A stretch of 64,000 nt of DNA from Limnobaculum eriocheiris (GCF_021010575.1 NZ_JAJNAG010000006.1:1-64000), one strand, 5' to 3'; shown: positions 9,597 through 19,158, counted from the first letter of the stretch. Numbers and translations: made by a program. Notes: a model not told the origin generated them from the sequence alone.

Positions 9597-10059
9597 GCTT
9601 AATGAGATAAATTATGGTATGAGTTAAAAATAATTCCATTGCGCTAAGAGAACACAAATAGATCTGATAAAATACACAAATTGAAAAAAAACAAAATAAA
9701 AACAATTTCATTAAAAAAATCAATGAAAAGAAAAATAATTCAACTCTTACTTGATTATCTATCACTCTATAGCTATGAGATTCAATATGATGATAAATAT
9801 AGATTTTCATATAATCTCATATTTTTAAAACATAGACACAAAATGATTAACATCCAGAAAATGATTAAATTATAAATATCAAATCATTAAATAAAATATA
9901 GATTCAAACTCATATCAAGAGAGCTATACCCATCCACCAGATTAAGTTACCAATATTTACTAACAATAATAAATCCTCTTTTTTTAGAAAAAATCACCAC
10001 TTTCATATATGAAAATGAAAAATAATTGCTATGTATTTGATTATTTTATAGTGACTAAC
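9597..10059. other. AT-rich intergenic region upstream of the adhesin
   Basis: A very AT-rich stretch of about 460 bp with no convincing gene. It contains long A/T runs and several possible -10 like hexamers, so the adhesin promoter probably lies here, but I cannot single one out. It ends at the left inverted repeat of an IS3-family remnant. Confidence 0.5.
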
Positions 10060-10127
10060 TGTTCACTCCCCTTAAACTGAAACAGTCATAATTAGGCTTT
10101 CTGTCTTATTTAATTGCAGGAGTATTT

Positions 10128-10274
10128 ATGAAAATGATCCGTTTTACTGAGGCCCAAATCGTTAATATCTTAAAACTTGCTGATTCAGGCATGAAAGTGG
10201 ATGATATTTGCCGTCAAAATGGTATTAGTAGTGCAACCCATTATTACTGTAAATCAAAATACAGTGACATGTAA
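10128..10274 (+). pseudogene. IS3-family transposase OrfA, truncated
   Basis: It opens with MKMIRFTEAQIVNILKLADS, then GMKVDDICRQNGIS, the helix-turn-helix of IS3-family OrfA (usual form RFTEEQIIGVLKQAEAG...). A TAA at 10272 stops it after 48 residues. The same frame continues after the stop with LTDIKMKQPEKENTKLKKMF, the leucine-zipper part of OrfA, so the stop is a nonsense mutation and the original OrfA ran to about 10355. Confidence 0.8.
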
Positions 10275-10360
10275 CTAACTGATATAAAAATGAAACAACC
10301 TGAAAAAGAAAATACTAAATTGAAAAAGATGTTTGTTGATGTCAGTCTGGAAAACCCACA

Positions 10361-10558
10361 CAGAATGGTTTTATTGAGCGATTTGATGACTCTTTTCATC
10401 GCGAATTTTTAAATGCCTATTTGTTTGATCCATTAAGCCAGGTACGAGAAATGGCCTGGTTTTGGCAACAAGACTATAACGATGAAAGAACACATGAAAG
10501 CTCAAAAAATATGCCACCAACAGCTTATCGGAAGCAACTGGAAAACTCTAATTACTGA
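10361..10558 (+). pseudogene. IS3-family transposase OrfB, C-terminal fragment
   Basis: The frame reads QNGFIERFDDSFHREFLNAY and later DYNDERTHESSKNMPPTAYR, then stops at TGA 10556-10558. This is the end of the DDE integrase core of IS3-family OrfB, including the region around the catalytic Glu (usual FIERFNRTYREEVLDAY). The fragment follows the OrfA zipper directly, which places the internal deletion between about 10350 and 10361. Confidence 0.8.
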
Positions 10559-10647
10559 CTATTCTAAATATAGGGGAGTGGACAAGGCTAACCCCTTACC
10601 ATTGCGAAAAAATTTGTCAGTACTTTTAGTAGCGGGTCAACCAAAAT

Positions 10648-10680
10648 AATTAAAGCCAGCATGCTACACTGGCTTTAATT
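10648..10680 (-). terminator. Terminator-like hairpin downstream of the porin gene
   Basis: Perfect 12-bp stem AATTAAAGCCAG / CTGGCTTTAATT with a 9-nt loop, 13 bp past the porin stop codon. On the minus strand it is followed by TTATTTTGG, a moderate U-tract. Confidence 0.7.
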
Positions 10681-10693
10681 TAGCGAAAAAAAC

Positions 10694-11407
10694 TTACCAG
10701 GTATATTTTATCCCTACACGGTAACGCGTTTGTCGCTCGCTAGTAAAACGTTTTTCTTTAATATTTCCAACTTCCACAAATGGACGCCAATTTTTATTGA
10801 TAGAATATGTTAAAACAACATTATGCTGATAGTCCCATTTATTGTTGTTATATAGTGGTAAGCCATTACTTTCCATTTCGCGAAAAAGATCAAATTGATA
10901 TCGGACATCCCAATCACTAAATTTATAGCCAAGGAAGGTATCAAACTGTTGTATCTTAGAACAGTATGTTGACCCATTGAGACCAACCATATCATAATCC
11001 CAGATCTTCCACTTATAACGTCCTTGCAGTCGAATACCATTATCAAATTGATAATTTAAACGTACAAAAGGGATATAAACTAATCCATCCGATGTAAAGT
11101 CTAATGATGTTCCCGCCAACCAGGTTGTATTAGCATTAAGCTTATCATAATAAAATGCCATCACTTCAGAACCATTCATGGTCATAGAGTCATATACTTT
11201 GTCATCTTTATTGTTATAACGGGCATCAAGTTCAAAACCAATATTCTGTCCCGTATCTAAAAATACTTTGAAACGGTCCCCATGTTTTTTAACACCATCA
11301 CGATAGTCATGACGATACTCTACTGTAGTTTTATAATCGTTAGCCATAACTAAACTTGAGGTCAAAAGACATGCAGATATTGCAATAAATCTAATTAAAT
11401 TATTCAT
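10694..11407 (-). CDS. KdgM-family outer-membrane oligosaccharide porin
   Basis: The start at 11407 (MNNLIRFIAISACLL...) follows AAGGA at proper spacing; the longer frame from 11425 would place that ribosome binding site inside the gene. A Sec signal peptide ends at about VMA-ND. The mature ~215 residues contain the family hallmark VEYRHDYRDG and many alternating aromatic strands, and end in Tyr-Thr-Trp, fitting a 12-strand barrel. KdgM/NanC members pass acidic oligosaccharides (oligogalacturonate, sialic acid). Here it sits 40 bp behind a sulfatase gene, probably in one transcript, so sulfated or uronate-containing oligosaccharides are the likely cargo (inference). Confidence 0.85.
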   Translation of the reverse strand: MNNLIRFIAISACLLTSSLVMANDYKTTVEYRHDYRDGVKKHGDRFKVFLDTGQNIGFELDARYNNKDDKVYDSMTMNGSEVMAFYYDKLNANTTWLAGTSLDFTSDGLVYIPFVRLNYQFDNGIRLQGRYKWKIWDYDMVGLNGSTYCSKIQQFDTFLGYKFSDWDVRYQFDLFREMESNGLPLYNNNKWDYQHNVVLTYSINKNWRPFVEVGNIKEKRFTSERQTRYRVGIKYTW

Positions 11408-11446
11408 AATGATCCTTATTTTCAAATTATTTATTAAAATCAGTAG

Positions 11447-13012
11447 TTATGTATAAGATTTCATCGCACTTACAGGTACTTCTGTTGGTCTCCAGGGGTC
11501 ACCTGTATGTTCTAACCATGGGAGTAGTTCAGCCTTAATAAGCTGATTAACCAGTGCCATATTTTCCTCAGCAATATTTTTCATCTGATAGGGGTCATTT
11601 TTATTATCGTGTAGTACATAATTCAGAGGTTTACCGACTTTACGATCAACAACTAATGTATAGCGATCCGTCCGGACTCCCCGGCGCCCATAAGATTGCC
11701 CACCATAAGGCATAAAAATATACAATTGCGAAGTAGGCCGTTTATCCCCTTTACCAATTAGCACTGTTTTTGCGAAGTTAGTGCCTTCGACGGTATCTGG
11801 AATTAAATAGTCCATTCCCAGTAAACCTAATATTGTTGGATAAATATCCGGTGCAGAGAAAAGAATATCGTCTTGACGTGGCGCAATTTTCCCTGGCCAA
11901 CGGAATATCATTGGCACACGCATAGATTCTTCGTAGTGTACGTTCTTCGTTGGATGCCCGTTTGAGCCCATGCAACAACCATGGTCGGAGAAGAAAACTA
12001 CCAGTGTGTCTTCAGATAATTTCAACCGTTCAAGTTCATCAATAATGCGACCAAATTGTTCATCCACACCATTGACCATTGCCATATACTCTTTAAAGTA
12101 TTTAGGCCCGTACCCTTCCTGGTACTCTTTATCCCATTTAACATTAGGTCGAGTATTTAATGTTTCAGAGTTTTTCCCTTTAAAGCGATCCAGATACTTT
12201 TGCGGAACTTGATCATAAGGTGAATGCGGCGGGTTCATGGAGACAACTAATGTAAATGGCTTATTGTTATCACGATATTTACCGTTTTCATTACGTAAAT
12301 ACTTGATAGCAATATCAGCTTCATGCTCAGGACTCCACTGATTGATTGTTATGGGTTTATCCCTTGGTGTGTCATTAGTCCAATATATTGGTGCCATATG
12401 TAAATCGTAAGTACCATAGCTATACCAAAAATCGAAACCATGTCTTTTCTCTGGTGGTGTCCAATCATTCCAATAACGGTTTTCCATTGGATTGTTGTAA
12501 CCTGGAATATAGGGAGCTTCGGGCACGTCCATATGCCACTTACCAATATAGCCCATGCTATATCCTTGCTTTTTAAGTAAGTCAGACCAAGTTATCGCGC
12601 TCTTTTTCAGCTCTATTCCAAAATCCCCACCGCCAAAAGCCCCCGGCATTCCTGCGTGACTATTACCTTGCAGGCCGCTACGATATGGGTATTGACCTGT
12701 CATCAGCATGCCGCGAAATGGAGTGCAAAGTGGATAGTTAGCAACAGCTTGTCGAAATACGACACTTTGCTTTGCAAACTTATCAATATTTGGGGTCATG
12801 GTCGCATCTTGCCCCATAAAACCTTGAGCTTGAGCTCTCATTTCATCAGGGAATATAATCAACAGGTTTGGCTTTTTTTCTATGTTATCGTGAGGCGATA
12901 CTGTTGGATTAGCTGCCTGGCTGGAGGTAATCCCCCCAGTAGCAGCCGTTGTTGCTGCAACGGCTCCAGATGCAGCTATTCCTTTTAATAGGTTTCGACG
13001 AGTCAATGACAT
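11447..13012 (-). CDS. Tat-exported formylglycine-dependent sulfatase
   Basis: 521 residues, with AGGAG 7 bp before ATG. The N-terminus SLTRRNLLKGIAASGA is a twin-arginine signal, with cleavage after about SQA-A. The sulfatase signature is C96-T-P-F-R-G-M-L-M-T-G (CxPxR type), where the Cys must be converted to formylglycine. Metal ligands appear in NLLIIFPDEMR and VVFFSDHGCCMG. Because the key residue is Cys, maturation by the radical SAM maturase encoded at 25007-26221 is expected. It lies at the head of a two-gene unit with the porin, divergent from the AgaR-type regulator. The likely role is periplasmic desulfation of glycosaminoglycan oligosaccharides. The sulfate position (4-O, 6-O or 2-O) cannot be told. 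Confidence 0.9.
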   Translation of the reverse strand: MSLTRRNLLKGIAASGAVAATTAATGGITSSQAANPTVSPHDNIEKKPNLLIIFPDEMRAQAQGFMGQDATMTPNIDKFAKQSVVFRQAVANYPLCTPFRGMLMTGQYPYRSGLQGNSHAGMPGAFGGGDFGIELKKSAITWSDLLKKQGYSMGYIGKWHMDVPEAPYIPGYNNPMENRYWNDWTPPEKRHGFDFWYSYGTYDLHMAPIYWTNDTPRDKPITINQWSPEHEADIAIKYLRNENGKYRDNNKPFTLVVSMNPPHSPYDQVPQKYLDRFKGKNSETLNTRPNVKWDKEYQEGYGPKYFKEYMAMVNGVDEQFGRIIDELERLKLSEDTLVVFFSDHGCCMGSNGHPTKNVHYEESMRVPMIFRWPGKIAPRQDDILFSAPDIYPTILGLLGMDYLIPDTVEGTNFAKTVLIGKGDKRPTSQLYIFMPYGGQSYGRRGVRTDRYTLVVDRKVGKPLNYVLHDNKNDPYQMKNIAEENMALVNQLIKAELLPWLEHTGDPWRPTEVPVSAMKSYT

Positions 13013-13459
13013 TTTTCTACTCCTGAAAAAAAATGATTGAAGTTAAAGAACTAATGAATGAAATCATTAAGCAATGAATTTTCTTTTTCTTTCATATTAA
13101 TATAATTTATATTCATTCACTTTCAATAATAAGCAATCGAAAGTCAATTGATTGTGTTAAAGATCACAAAAAATAAAATGTACACTCAGTACGAAACGTA
13201 CAAATAAAAAATTTTGATAAAAACGAAACCTTTTTTTGCTAAAAAAGCTACGTATCTCATTATTATTTGGCAAATTATCTTTCGAACTATATGATATAGC
13301 CATATACGTAACATACCGTAATCATTGAGATCTGATTTAAATATATGTGAAAGAGATCAAAAGTTTCAATTTTTCGCATTGAGGTCTTTTTCTTTTAGTG
13401 TAACCTACAATCGAAATCAAACGAAAGATAAAGCTTGATTTCGTAAGGAGGCAAGGTAA
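13013..13459. promoter_or_regulatory. Divergent control region of sulfatase/porin and agaR-PTS operons
   Basis: A 447-bp AT-rich region. At 13408-13429 the minus strand reads ATCTTTCGTTTGATTTCGATTG, which fits the TTTC/TTTR-phased operator known for AgaR in E. coli. CTTTC and GAAAG flank a segment near 13120-13142. Two CRP-like sites are visible: TGTGT-N6-TCACA at 13153-13168 and TGTGA-N6-TCAAA at 13346-13361. The agaR ribosome binding site AAGGAGG is at 13445-13451. Individual promoters cannot be pinned down by eye. Confidence 0.65.
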
Positions 13460-14248
13460 GTGAAAAGCGCTGTTGAAAGGCGTATGGAAATCGTTAACGT
13501 GGTCAACCAAGAAGGTAAATCACGGGTCGAAGATCTTGCTGCCATGTTTAGTGTCTCTAGTGTCACTATTCGGAGTGATCTCAGTTTTTTGGAAAAAAAT
13601 GGCTATGTTGTGCGCTCTCATGGTGCAGCCATTCCAAATATTGGAGTAATTGCAGAACTTTCCGTCCATGAAAAACGGCGCCAAAATGCCGGAATAAAAG
13701 CACGGATCGGTCATGAAGCAGCCAAGCTGATAGAGTGTGGTGACACAGTTATTCTGGATTCGGGAACGACTACGCGAGAAATCGCTGCCAGTTTGAAGTC
13801 TAAATCACTGGATAATGTAGTTGTTATGACCAATGGTCTGGATGTGGCGATGGAGTTGGCATCAGTACCCGGCATAGAGGTATTGATGTCAGGCGGTGTG
13901 CTTCGTAAGAATGCACTCTCTTTTTCAGGATCACAAGCTGAAAGCAGCTTAAAAAACTATCGTTTTGATAAAGTATTTTTAGGCGTGGATGGCATTGATT
14001 TACGTGTTGGTATCACTACACACAGCGAACCGGAAGCAAGCCTTAACCGTTTAATGTGTGAAATTTCCGGGCAAGTGATAGCTGTGGCTGATTCCAGTAA
14101 GTTTGGAAAACGCAGTTGTCATATTATTCGAGAATTTGGTGATATTGATATTTTGGTGACGGATTCTAATATCCCTGAAGATTATTTACAAAGTCTTAAG
14201 GATATGAAAGTCGAAGTTATCATCGTAGATAAAGAAAAAGAGAAGTAG
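13460..14248 (+). CDS. agaR: DeoR-family transcriptional repressor, AgaR-like
   Basis: 262 residues from a GTG start with an excellent AAGGAGG nine bases upstream. Residues 1-55 hold the DeoR winged helix (RRMEIVNVVNQEGKSRVEDL, SVSSVTIRSDLSFLEKNG). Residues of about 75-235 form the sugar-phosphate sensor (DSGTTTREIA, MTNGLDVA, MSGGVLRK, GVDGIDLRVGITTH, ADSSKFGKRS). AgaR-type proteins repress amino-sugar operons until a phosphosugar binds. It heads the kbaZ-agaS-PTS operon and has operator-like arrays before its own gene, before kbaY and before the maturase, so it is the probable local regulator. Confidence 0.88.
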   Translation: MKSAVERRMEIVNVVNQEGKSRVEDLAAMFSVSSVTIRSDLSFLEKNGYVVRSHGAAIPNIGVIAELSVHEKRRQNAGIKARIGHEAAKLIECGDTVILDSGTTTREIAASLKSKSLDNVVVMTNGLDVAMELASVPGIEVLMSGGVLRKNALSFSGSQAESSLKNYRFDKVFLGVDGIDLRVGITTHSEPEASLNRLMCEISGQVIAVADSSKFGKRSCHIIREFGDIDILVTDSNIPEDYLQSLKDMKVEVIIVDKEKEK

Positions 14249-14318
14249 CCGTAATACCTTAAATATAAAGGGTATAGCTCCATAATTACATTACAGATGT
14301 TGATTGTGGAGTATGTTA

Positions 14319-15605
14319 ATGGGCCCTCTTTTAGATCTCGTCAAACGCCATAAAGCGGGTGAAAATAACGGTATTTATTCCGTTTGTTCCGCACACCCGC
14401 TAGTTATTGAAGCTGCTCTTGCTCAAGCATTAAGCGATAATTCACTTCTACTGATCGAAGCCACTTCAAATCAGGTTGACCAATTTGGTGGTTATACCGG
14501 CATGACTCCAGGAGATTTTCGCCATTTCGTTCTTAATATAGCGAAGTCATTAGATTTCCCCATCGATAAACTTATTTTAGGTGGCGACCATCTTGGACCA
14601 AATCGTTGGCAACATCTTCCAGCCAATGAAGCAATGAAAAATGCCGATGACCTTATTGCCGCTTATGTTGCAGCTGGCTTCAAAAAAATTCATCTTGATT
14701 GCAGCATGTCCTGCGCAGATGATCCGGTTCCTCTTACTGATAAAGTCGTTGCTGAACGAGCTGCTCGTCTCGTTCTTATTGCAGAAAAAATTGCACTCGA
14801 AATGTTAGATGCAAAAGATATCGTATACATTATCGGGACAGAAGTTCCTACACCAGGAGGCGCAACTGAAGAGCTCAATGAGTTAGAAATAACTTCTCCA
14901 GAAGCTGCTCACAACACCATAAAGTGCCATAAAGAAGCATTTGAAAGAGCAAACATTTCTGACTGTTGGGAGCGAGTTATTGGTTTAGTTGTACAACCTG
15001 GAGTAGAATTCGATCACACTGGTGTCATTGATTATCAACCAGAAAAAGCCATAGCACTCAGCCACGTTGTCAAAAACTACCCTAATCTGGTATTCGAGGC
15101 TCACTCAACAGATTATCAAACAGACCTTGCTTATCATGCGTTGGTTCGCGATCACTTTGCTATTCTGAAAGTAGGCCCTGCTCTCACTTTTGCCATGCGA
15201 GAAGCGCTCTTTGATTTATGTTCGATCGAAGAAACCATTACTCCCAAAGCATATTGTTCTCTTCTAATGGAAAAGATTGAAAAACAAATGTGTGAATCAC
15301 CTGAGTATTGGCAAAAGTATTACCATGGTAATGAGCAACAACAGCGTTTTGCTCGATCATATAGTTTCAGCGATCGTATTCGTTATTATTGGCCAGATAA
15401 AACTATTCATAATGCTCAAGAAAAGTTATTTAGTAACTTATCACGTTCTAATATTCCTCTTCCTTTGTTAAGCCAATATATGCCTGAACAATTTCATGCT
15501 GTACGCGAAAATAAATTAGCGCCCGAACCTAAAGCGTTGGTTTTAGATAAAATTCGCAAAGTCCTTCAAAGCTATGCCAAAGCTTGCAAACTTAATCAAT
15601 ATTAA
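14319..15605 (+). CDS. kbaZ: Tagatose-1,6-bisphosphate aldolase accessory subunit KbaZ/GatZ
   Basis: 428 residues from ATG 14319, with GTGGAG seven bases upstream; earlier in-frame TTG and ATG codons have poor spacing. The N-terminal motif [18 protein letters not shown], followed by [18 protein letters not shown] and [13 protein letters not shown], is characteristic of GatZ/KbaZ, a non-catalytic TIM-barrel partner needed for full activity and stability of the KbaY/GatY aldolase. Its catalytic partner is encoded separately at 23618-24472. It is the first structural gene after agaR. Confidence 0.9.
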   Translation: MGPLLDLVKRHKAGENNGIYSVCSAHPLVIEAALAQALSDNSLLLIEATSNQVDQFGGYTGMTPGDFRHFVLNIAKSLDFPIDKLILGGDHLGPNRWQHLPANEAMKNADDLIAAYVAAGFKKIHLDCSMSCADDPVPLTDKVVAERAARLVLIAEKIALEMLDAKDIVYIIGTEVPTPGGATEELNELEITSPEAAHNTIKCHKEAFERANISDCWERVIGLVVQPGVEFDHTGVIDYQPEKAIALSHVVKNYPNLVFEAHSTDYQTDLAYHALVRDHFAILKVGPALTFAMREALFDLCSIEETITPKAYCSLLMEKIEKQMCESPEYWQKYYHGNEQQQRFARSYSFSDRIRYYWPDKTIHNAQEKLFSNLSRSNIPLPLLSQYMPEQFHAVRENKLAPEPKALVLDKIRKVLQSYAKACKLNQY

Positions 15606-15615
15606 AGGAAATATT

Positions 15616-16779
15616 ATGAGCCATTATTTAGGCTACACAGCTGAAGAACTTAAGCATTCTCAGGCTATATTAACGGCAAGAGAAATTACTCAGCAACCAT
15701 CTTGCTGGTTAAAAAGCCATACGGCAATAGGAAAATCGCTGGATAAAATACAGACTTTTCTCACTCCTATTTTTGCCAAACCTGATTTACGTATTATCAT
15801 GACAGGAGCAGGAACCTCTGCATTTATTGGGCACTCAATCGCCCCCACATTAAGGCAGCTTACAAACAAACGCATAGATTCTATTGCTACAACAGATTTA
15901 GTCTCTAACCCAGATCAATATCTCAATAAAAACATTCCTACTTTAATCGTTTCCTTTGGCCGCTCTGGCAATAGCCCAGAAAGTTTAGCTACTATAGCGC
16001 TGGCAGATCAGTACGTTAGTGACTGTTACCATCTGGTATTGACTTGTAATATTGAGGGCCAACTTTACCAAAGAAGCCTGAGAAATCATCGGGCCTTGGC
16101 TTTACTGATGCCAGAAGAGACAAATGATAAAAGTTTCGCTATGACATCAAGTTTTACTTCTATGATGTTGTCCGCTTTAACTATATTTTCGACCGGTTAC
16201 CCTATAAAGCAAGATATTGAACGTATGTATAAGTGTAGTGAAACTATAATTACAGAATTCAATTCTGAAATAAATAGAATAGCTAATCAACATATTGACC
16301 GGGTTATTTATTTAGGTAGCGGGGGGCTACGAGGTTTAGCTCAGGAATCTGCCTTAAAACTTCTTGAATTAACTGCCGGTCAAGTTATTGCTGGTTATGA
16401 ATCACCTCTGGGGTTTCGTCATGGCCCAAAATCTATAGTAAATAGCAATACTATGATTATCGTATTTATTTCAAATAACCCTTACACCCGACGGTATGAT
16501 TTAGATCTCCTACAAGAGCTACGGCATAATAATATTGCTGCTCGGATCATTGCGATTACTGCCCAATTGGATGAAACAGTGACAAAGGGTGAGTTCTGGC
16601 AAGTCCCGGGCATGGAATCCGCAACAGACGTAGACCTCTTATTTCCTTATATCTTATTCGCTCAACTTTATGCTTTTCATAAGTCTTTAATGTTGAGTAA
16701 TACCCCTGATAATCCCTGTCCAACCGGAGAAGTAAACCGCGTAGTACAAGGCGTAACTATTTATAAATTTAATAATTAA
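15616..16779 (+). CDS. agaS: AgaS: D-galactosamine-6-phosphate deaminase/isomerase (SIS domains)
   Basis: 387 residues starting MSHYLGYTAEELKHSQ behind AAAGGAA; the longer frame overlapping kbaZ is not used. Two SIS domains can be seen: IIMTGAGTSAFIG and VSFGRSGNSPESLA in the first, YLGSGGLRGLAQESALKLLE with a C-terminal GFRHGPKS in the second. AgaS converts galactosamine-6-phosphate to tagatose-6-phosphate and ammonia. That product feeds the KbaYZ aldolase after phosphorylation. No AgaI or tagatose-6-phosphate kinase is in the window, so a kinase encoded elsewhere (for example PfkA) is assumed. Confidence 0.9.
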   Translation: MSHYLGYTAEELKHSQAILTAREITQQPSCWLKSHTAIGKSLDKIQTFLTPIFAKPDLRIIMTGAGTSAFIGHSIAPTLRQLTNKRIDSIATTDLVSNPDQYLNKNIPTLIVSFGRSGNSPESLATIALADQYVSDCYHLVLTCNIEGQLYQRSLRNHRALALLMPEETNDKSFAMTSSFTSMMLSALTIFSTGYPIKQDIERMYKCSETIITEFNSEINRIANQHIDRVIYLGSGGLRGLAQESALKLLELTAGQVIAGYESPLGFRHGPKSIVNSNTMIIVFISNNPYTRRYDLDLLQELRHNNIAARIIAITAQLDETVTKGEFWQVPGMESATDVDLLFPYILFAQLYAFHKSLMLSNTPDNPCPTGEVNRVVQGVTIYKFNN

Positions 16780-16791
16780 GAGGTAGAGATT

Positions 16792-17292
16792 ATGACTACT
16801 CCTAACATTGTCTGGACTCGTATTGATGAACGTCTGCTCCACGGGCAAATCCGCATTACATGGGGTAAACATACTGAAGCAAATTTAATCCTCGTTGCCA
16901 ACGATGATTCTGCTGAGGGACCTAATGCTGCGTTTATGCAAGCAGGTATGAAAGCTTCTGCCGGAGGCGAATATGCGGTGCGTTTTTTTTCTATTCAAAA
17001 AACGATTGATGTCATTCATAACGCTTCATCGGCACAAAAAATATTCATTTTGTGCAATTCTCCTACTGATGTTGCCCGTTTAGTTGAAGGTGGCGTACCA
17101 ATTACTCATTGCAATGTTGGCAATATGCATTTTCATGAAGGAAAACGCCAAATTTCAAAAACCGTATCCATTGATGCAAAAGACATTGATGCATTTGAAC
17201 GAATGGAAAAACTCGGAGTAACTTGTACAGTGCAAAACACACCGGATCAAACTCCTGTAAACGTACTTGAGCTTGCTGCTACAAACGAATAA
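16792..17292 (+). CDS. PTS mannose-family enzyme IIB (AgaV/AgaB-type)
   Basis: 166 residues, 12 bp after agaS with GAGGTAGAG upstream. Near residue 16 the sequence RIDERLLHGQIRITWG carries the His that takes phosphate from IIA, the hallmark of mannose/sorbose-family IIB. Cytoplasmic phosphoryl carrier for the IIC/IID permease encoded next. Substrate from context: N-acetylgalactosamine or, by analogy with streptococcal glycosaminoglycan PTS, unsaturated uronyl-hexosamine disaccharides. Confidence 0.92.
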   Translation: MTTPNIVWTRIDERLLHGQIRITWGKHTEANLILVANDDSAEGPNAAFMQAGMKASAGGEYAVRFFSIQKTIDVIHNASSAQKIFILCNSPTDVARLVEGGVPITHCNVGNMHFHEGKRQISKTVSIDAKDIDAFERMEKLGVTCTVQNTPDQTPVNVLELAATNE

Positions 17293-17334
17293 CCACTTCG
17301 TTATCAACCGCATATAACTCTAAAAGGAATATAT

Positions 17335-18105
17335 ATGTTATTTGAAGCTTTGATGGTCGCTATTTGGGCTTTCTTTTGCGGCATCGATAAATACGATGTG
17401 GCATTAAACATTCATCGTCCACTTATTACTGGTCCAGTTGTCGGATTAATTATGGGTGATATGCAAACTGGTTTAATCGCCGGAGCAACACTCGAATTAG
17501 CCTGGTTAGGCCTGGTGCCAAATGCTGGCGCTCAACCACCTGATGTGACACTGGGGACTATTGCCGCGGTTTCCTTTGCTATCATGACGGGCCAATCACC
17601 TTCTGTGGCAATGGGTATTGGTATGCCTATTGCCGTACTGATGCAAATGTTAGTTATTGGTTTCTTTGCGTTAACCTCTTTTACTATGGGCATTGCAGAC
17701 AAATATGCTGAACAAGGCAACCCAGAAGGAATCGACCGACTACTCATTACGACAATTAGTCTCCGGGCATTGCTGTACGCTTTAGTTGCCTTTATTACTG
17801 TCTACTTTGGTGAGCATGCTTCTGCATGGATAGACCAAAATGCGCCGAAAGCCCTACTCGAAGGTCTTGGCATAGGGGCAAAAATGGTTCCTGCAATTGG
17901 CTTTGCTATGTTACTAAAAATAATGTGGTCAAAAGAAGTTGCCGGAGTGTTCTTCATAGGTTTCGTCACAACAACATACCTGAAACTTCCAATTATGGCT
18001 GTCGCTATTATTGGAGCCTCTATTGCCGCACTGTACTTCTTTTTCGGCACTGATAGTAATAATAGTAACAACAAACAAAAAGAGGAATTTGAAGATGGCA
18101 TCTGA
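17335..18105 (+). CDS. PTS mannose-family enzyme IIC
   Basis: 256 residues, AAAAGGA at good spacing. Highly hydrophobic with several membrane segments. It has the family features DKYDVALNIHRPLITGPVVG and LIAGATLELAWLGLVPNAGAQPPD near the N-terminus. It forms the translocation pore with IID. The last 11 bases overlap the start of the IID gene, implying translational coupling. Confidence 0.92.
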   Translation: MLFEALMVAIWAFFCGIDKYDVALNIHRPLITGPVVGLIMGDMQTGLIAGATLELAWLGLVPNAGAQPPDVTLGTIAAVSFAIMTGQSPSVAMGIGMPIAVLMQMLVIGFFALTSFTMGIADKYAEQGNPEGIDRLLITTISLRALLYALVAFITVYFGEHASAWIDQNAPKALLEGLGIGAKMVPAIGFAMLLKIMWSKEVAGVFFIGFVTTTYLKLPIMAVAIIGASIAALYFFFGTDSNNSNNKQKEEFEDGI

Positions 18106-18979
18106 TATCACAAAGGACACTTCAACCACAAAGGCATCTGAAAACCTGATTGATAACATTGATGCCTATGAAGATACCACACCCCGTAAAATCATCACGA
18201 AACGCGATCTTTGGAAGTGCTCTATTCGTGGTTTGTTTATGGAAGGTAACTTTAACTTTGAACGCATGCAGGCAGGAGGGTTTGCTTATTCTATCATTCC
18301 TGCACTAAAAAAGATCCATGGAAATAATAAGCGTGACCTCGCCACGTCATTAAAAAACCATCTGCAGTTTTTTAATGCCAGCCCGAAACTGTTTACGTTC
18401 CTACTTGGTACAGCTATTGCCATGGAGGAAAATAAAGAAAAACCATCTACTGTAAACGTCATGAAAGTAGCAGGTATGGGGCCAACAGGTGGTATCGGCG
18501 ATGCGATAGATCATATGACATTAATGCCTTTAACTCTGGCATTAGGTGCATCAATCGCTATGGAAGGTTCAATTGCCGGCCCATTTGTTTTTTTTATTTT
18601 ATACCAGTTAGTTCATTTCTTTGTCTATTTTGGCCTAATTTTTATGGGCTACAAGGCTGGTACTGCTGCTATGGTCAGTATGAGTGATGCCACAGAGAAA
18701 TTAGCCAAGGCTGCAAATATTATGGGAATCTTTGTCATAGGAGCACTATCGGCCACCTTCATTAAAGTACAAACTACAGCTTCGTTGGAATTAGGAGGTA
18801 AAACTGTCGAACTGCAAAGTGCCTTATTTGACAAAATCATGCCTAACCTTTTACCACTCGCTCTGGTGTTTTTGATGCTCAAAATGGTGAGAGGCACGGG
18901 ATTCTGGGCAAAACCTCCGGTTTTAATATTCACCACATTGGCTTCTGGTGTTATCGGTCATCTATTAGGTCTTCTTTAA
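18095..18979 (+). CDS. PTS mannose-family enzyme IID
   Basis: 294 residues from ATG 18095 with GAGGA upstream; the longer frame from 18011 is inside IIC and lacks a ribosome binding site. After a polar N-terminus come ITKRDLWKCSIRGLFMEGNFN and FERMQAGGFAYSIIPALKK, typical of IID. The MGPTGGIGDAIDHMTLMPL stretch is also diagnostic. The C-terminus has membrane segments. It pairs with IIC. IIA follows after a 179-bp gap with a strong hairpin. Confidence 0.92.
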   Translation: MASDITKDTSTTKASENLIDNIDAYEDTTPRKIITKRDLWKCSIRGLFMEGNFNFERMQAGGFAYSIIPALKKIHGNNKRDLATSLKNHLQFFNASPKLFTFLLGTAIAMEENKEKPSTVNVMKVAGMGPTGGIGDAIDHMTLMPLTLALGASIAMEGSIAGPFVFFILYQLVHFFVYFGLIFMGYKAGTAAMVSMSDATEKLAKAANIMGIFVIGALSATFIKVQTTASLELGGKTVELQSALFDKIMPNLLPLALVFLMLKMVRGTGFWAKPPVLIFTTLASGVIGHLLGLL

Positions 18980-19032
18980 CTCATTTAACTGTCTCAAAAT
19001 AATTTGAAGTTACATTAAGGTTACCAGGCAGG

Positions 19033-19070
19033 GAACTCGAATCACTGATTAATATCAGCGATTCGAGTTC
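19033..19070 (+). other. Strong intra-operon hairpin between IID and IIA genes
   Basis: GAACTCGAATC (19033-19043) pairs with GATTCGAGTTC (19060-19070), and inside it CTGAT pairs with ATCAG around a TAAT loop. That gives 16 pairs with one mismatch. It is followed by A7 rather than a T-run, so it is not a standard terminator. An mRNA processing or stability element, or partial attenuator, separating IIBCD from IIA-agaA-GH105 is more likely. Confidence 0.7.
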
Positions 19071-19158
19071 AAAAAAACTAACGCCACGATAATTCTCAAT
19101 ATAGTAAATATGACAAATTAAGTAGAAAAATTTCTCACTTACTACAGGAGTCACTTTC

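Larger units (their letters stand above)
10060..10584 (+). mobile_element. IS3-family insertion sequence remnant with internal deletion
   Basis: It is bounded by imperfect terminal inverted repeats, TGTTCACTCCCCT at 10060-10072 and AGGGGAGTGGACA at 10572-10584 (12 of 13 pairs). Between them are an OrfA start and the last 65 residues of OrfB, so roughly 700 bp of a normal ~1.2 kb element are gone. No flanking target duplication is evident. The copy cannot transpose by itself. Confidence 0.8.

Noticed and set aside
9681-9875. Small frames on both strands in the AT-rich gap upstream of the adhesin
   Set aside because: Lys/Ile/Phe-rich chance frames in low-GC DNA with no ribosome binding sites.
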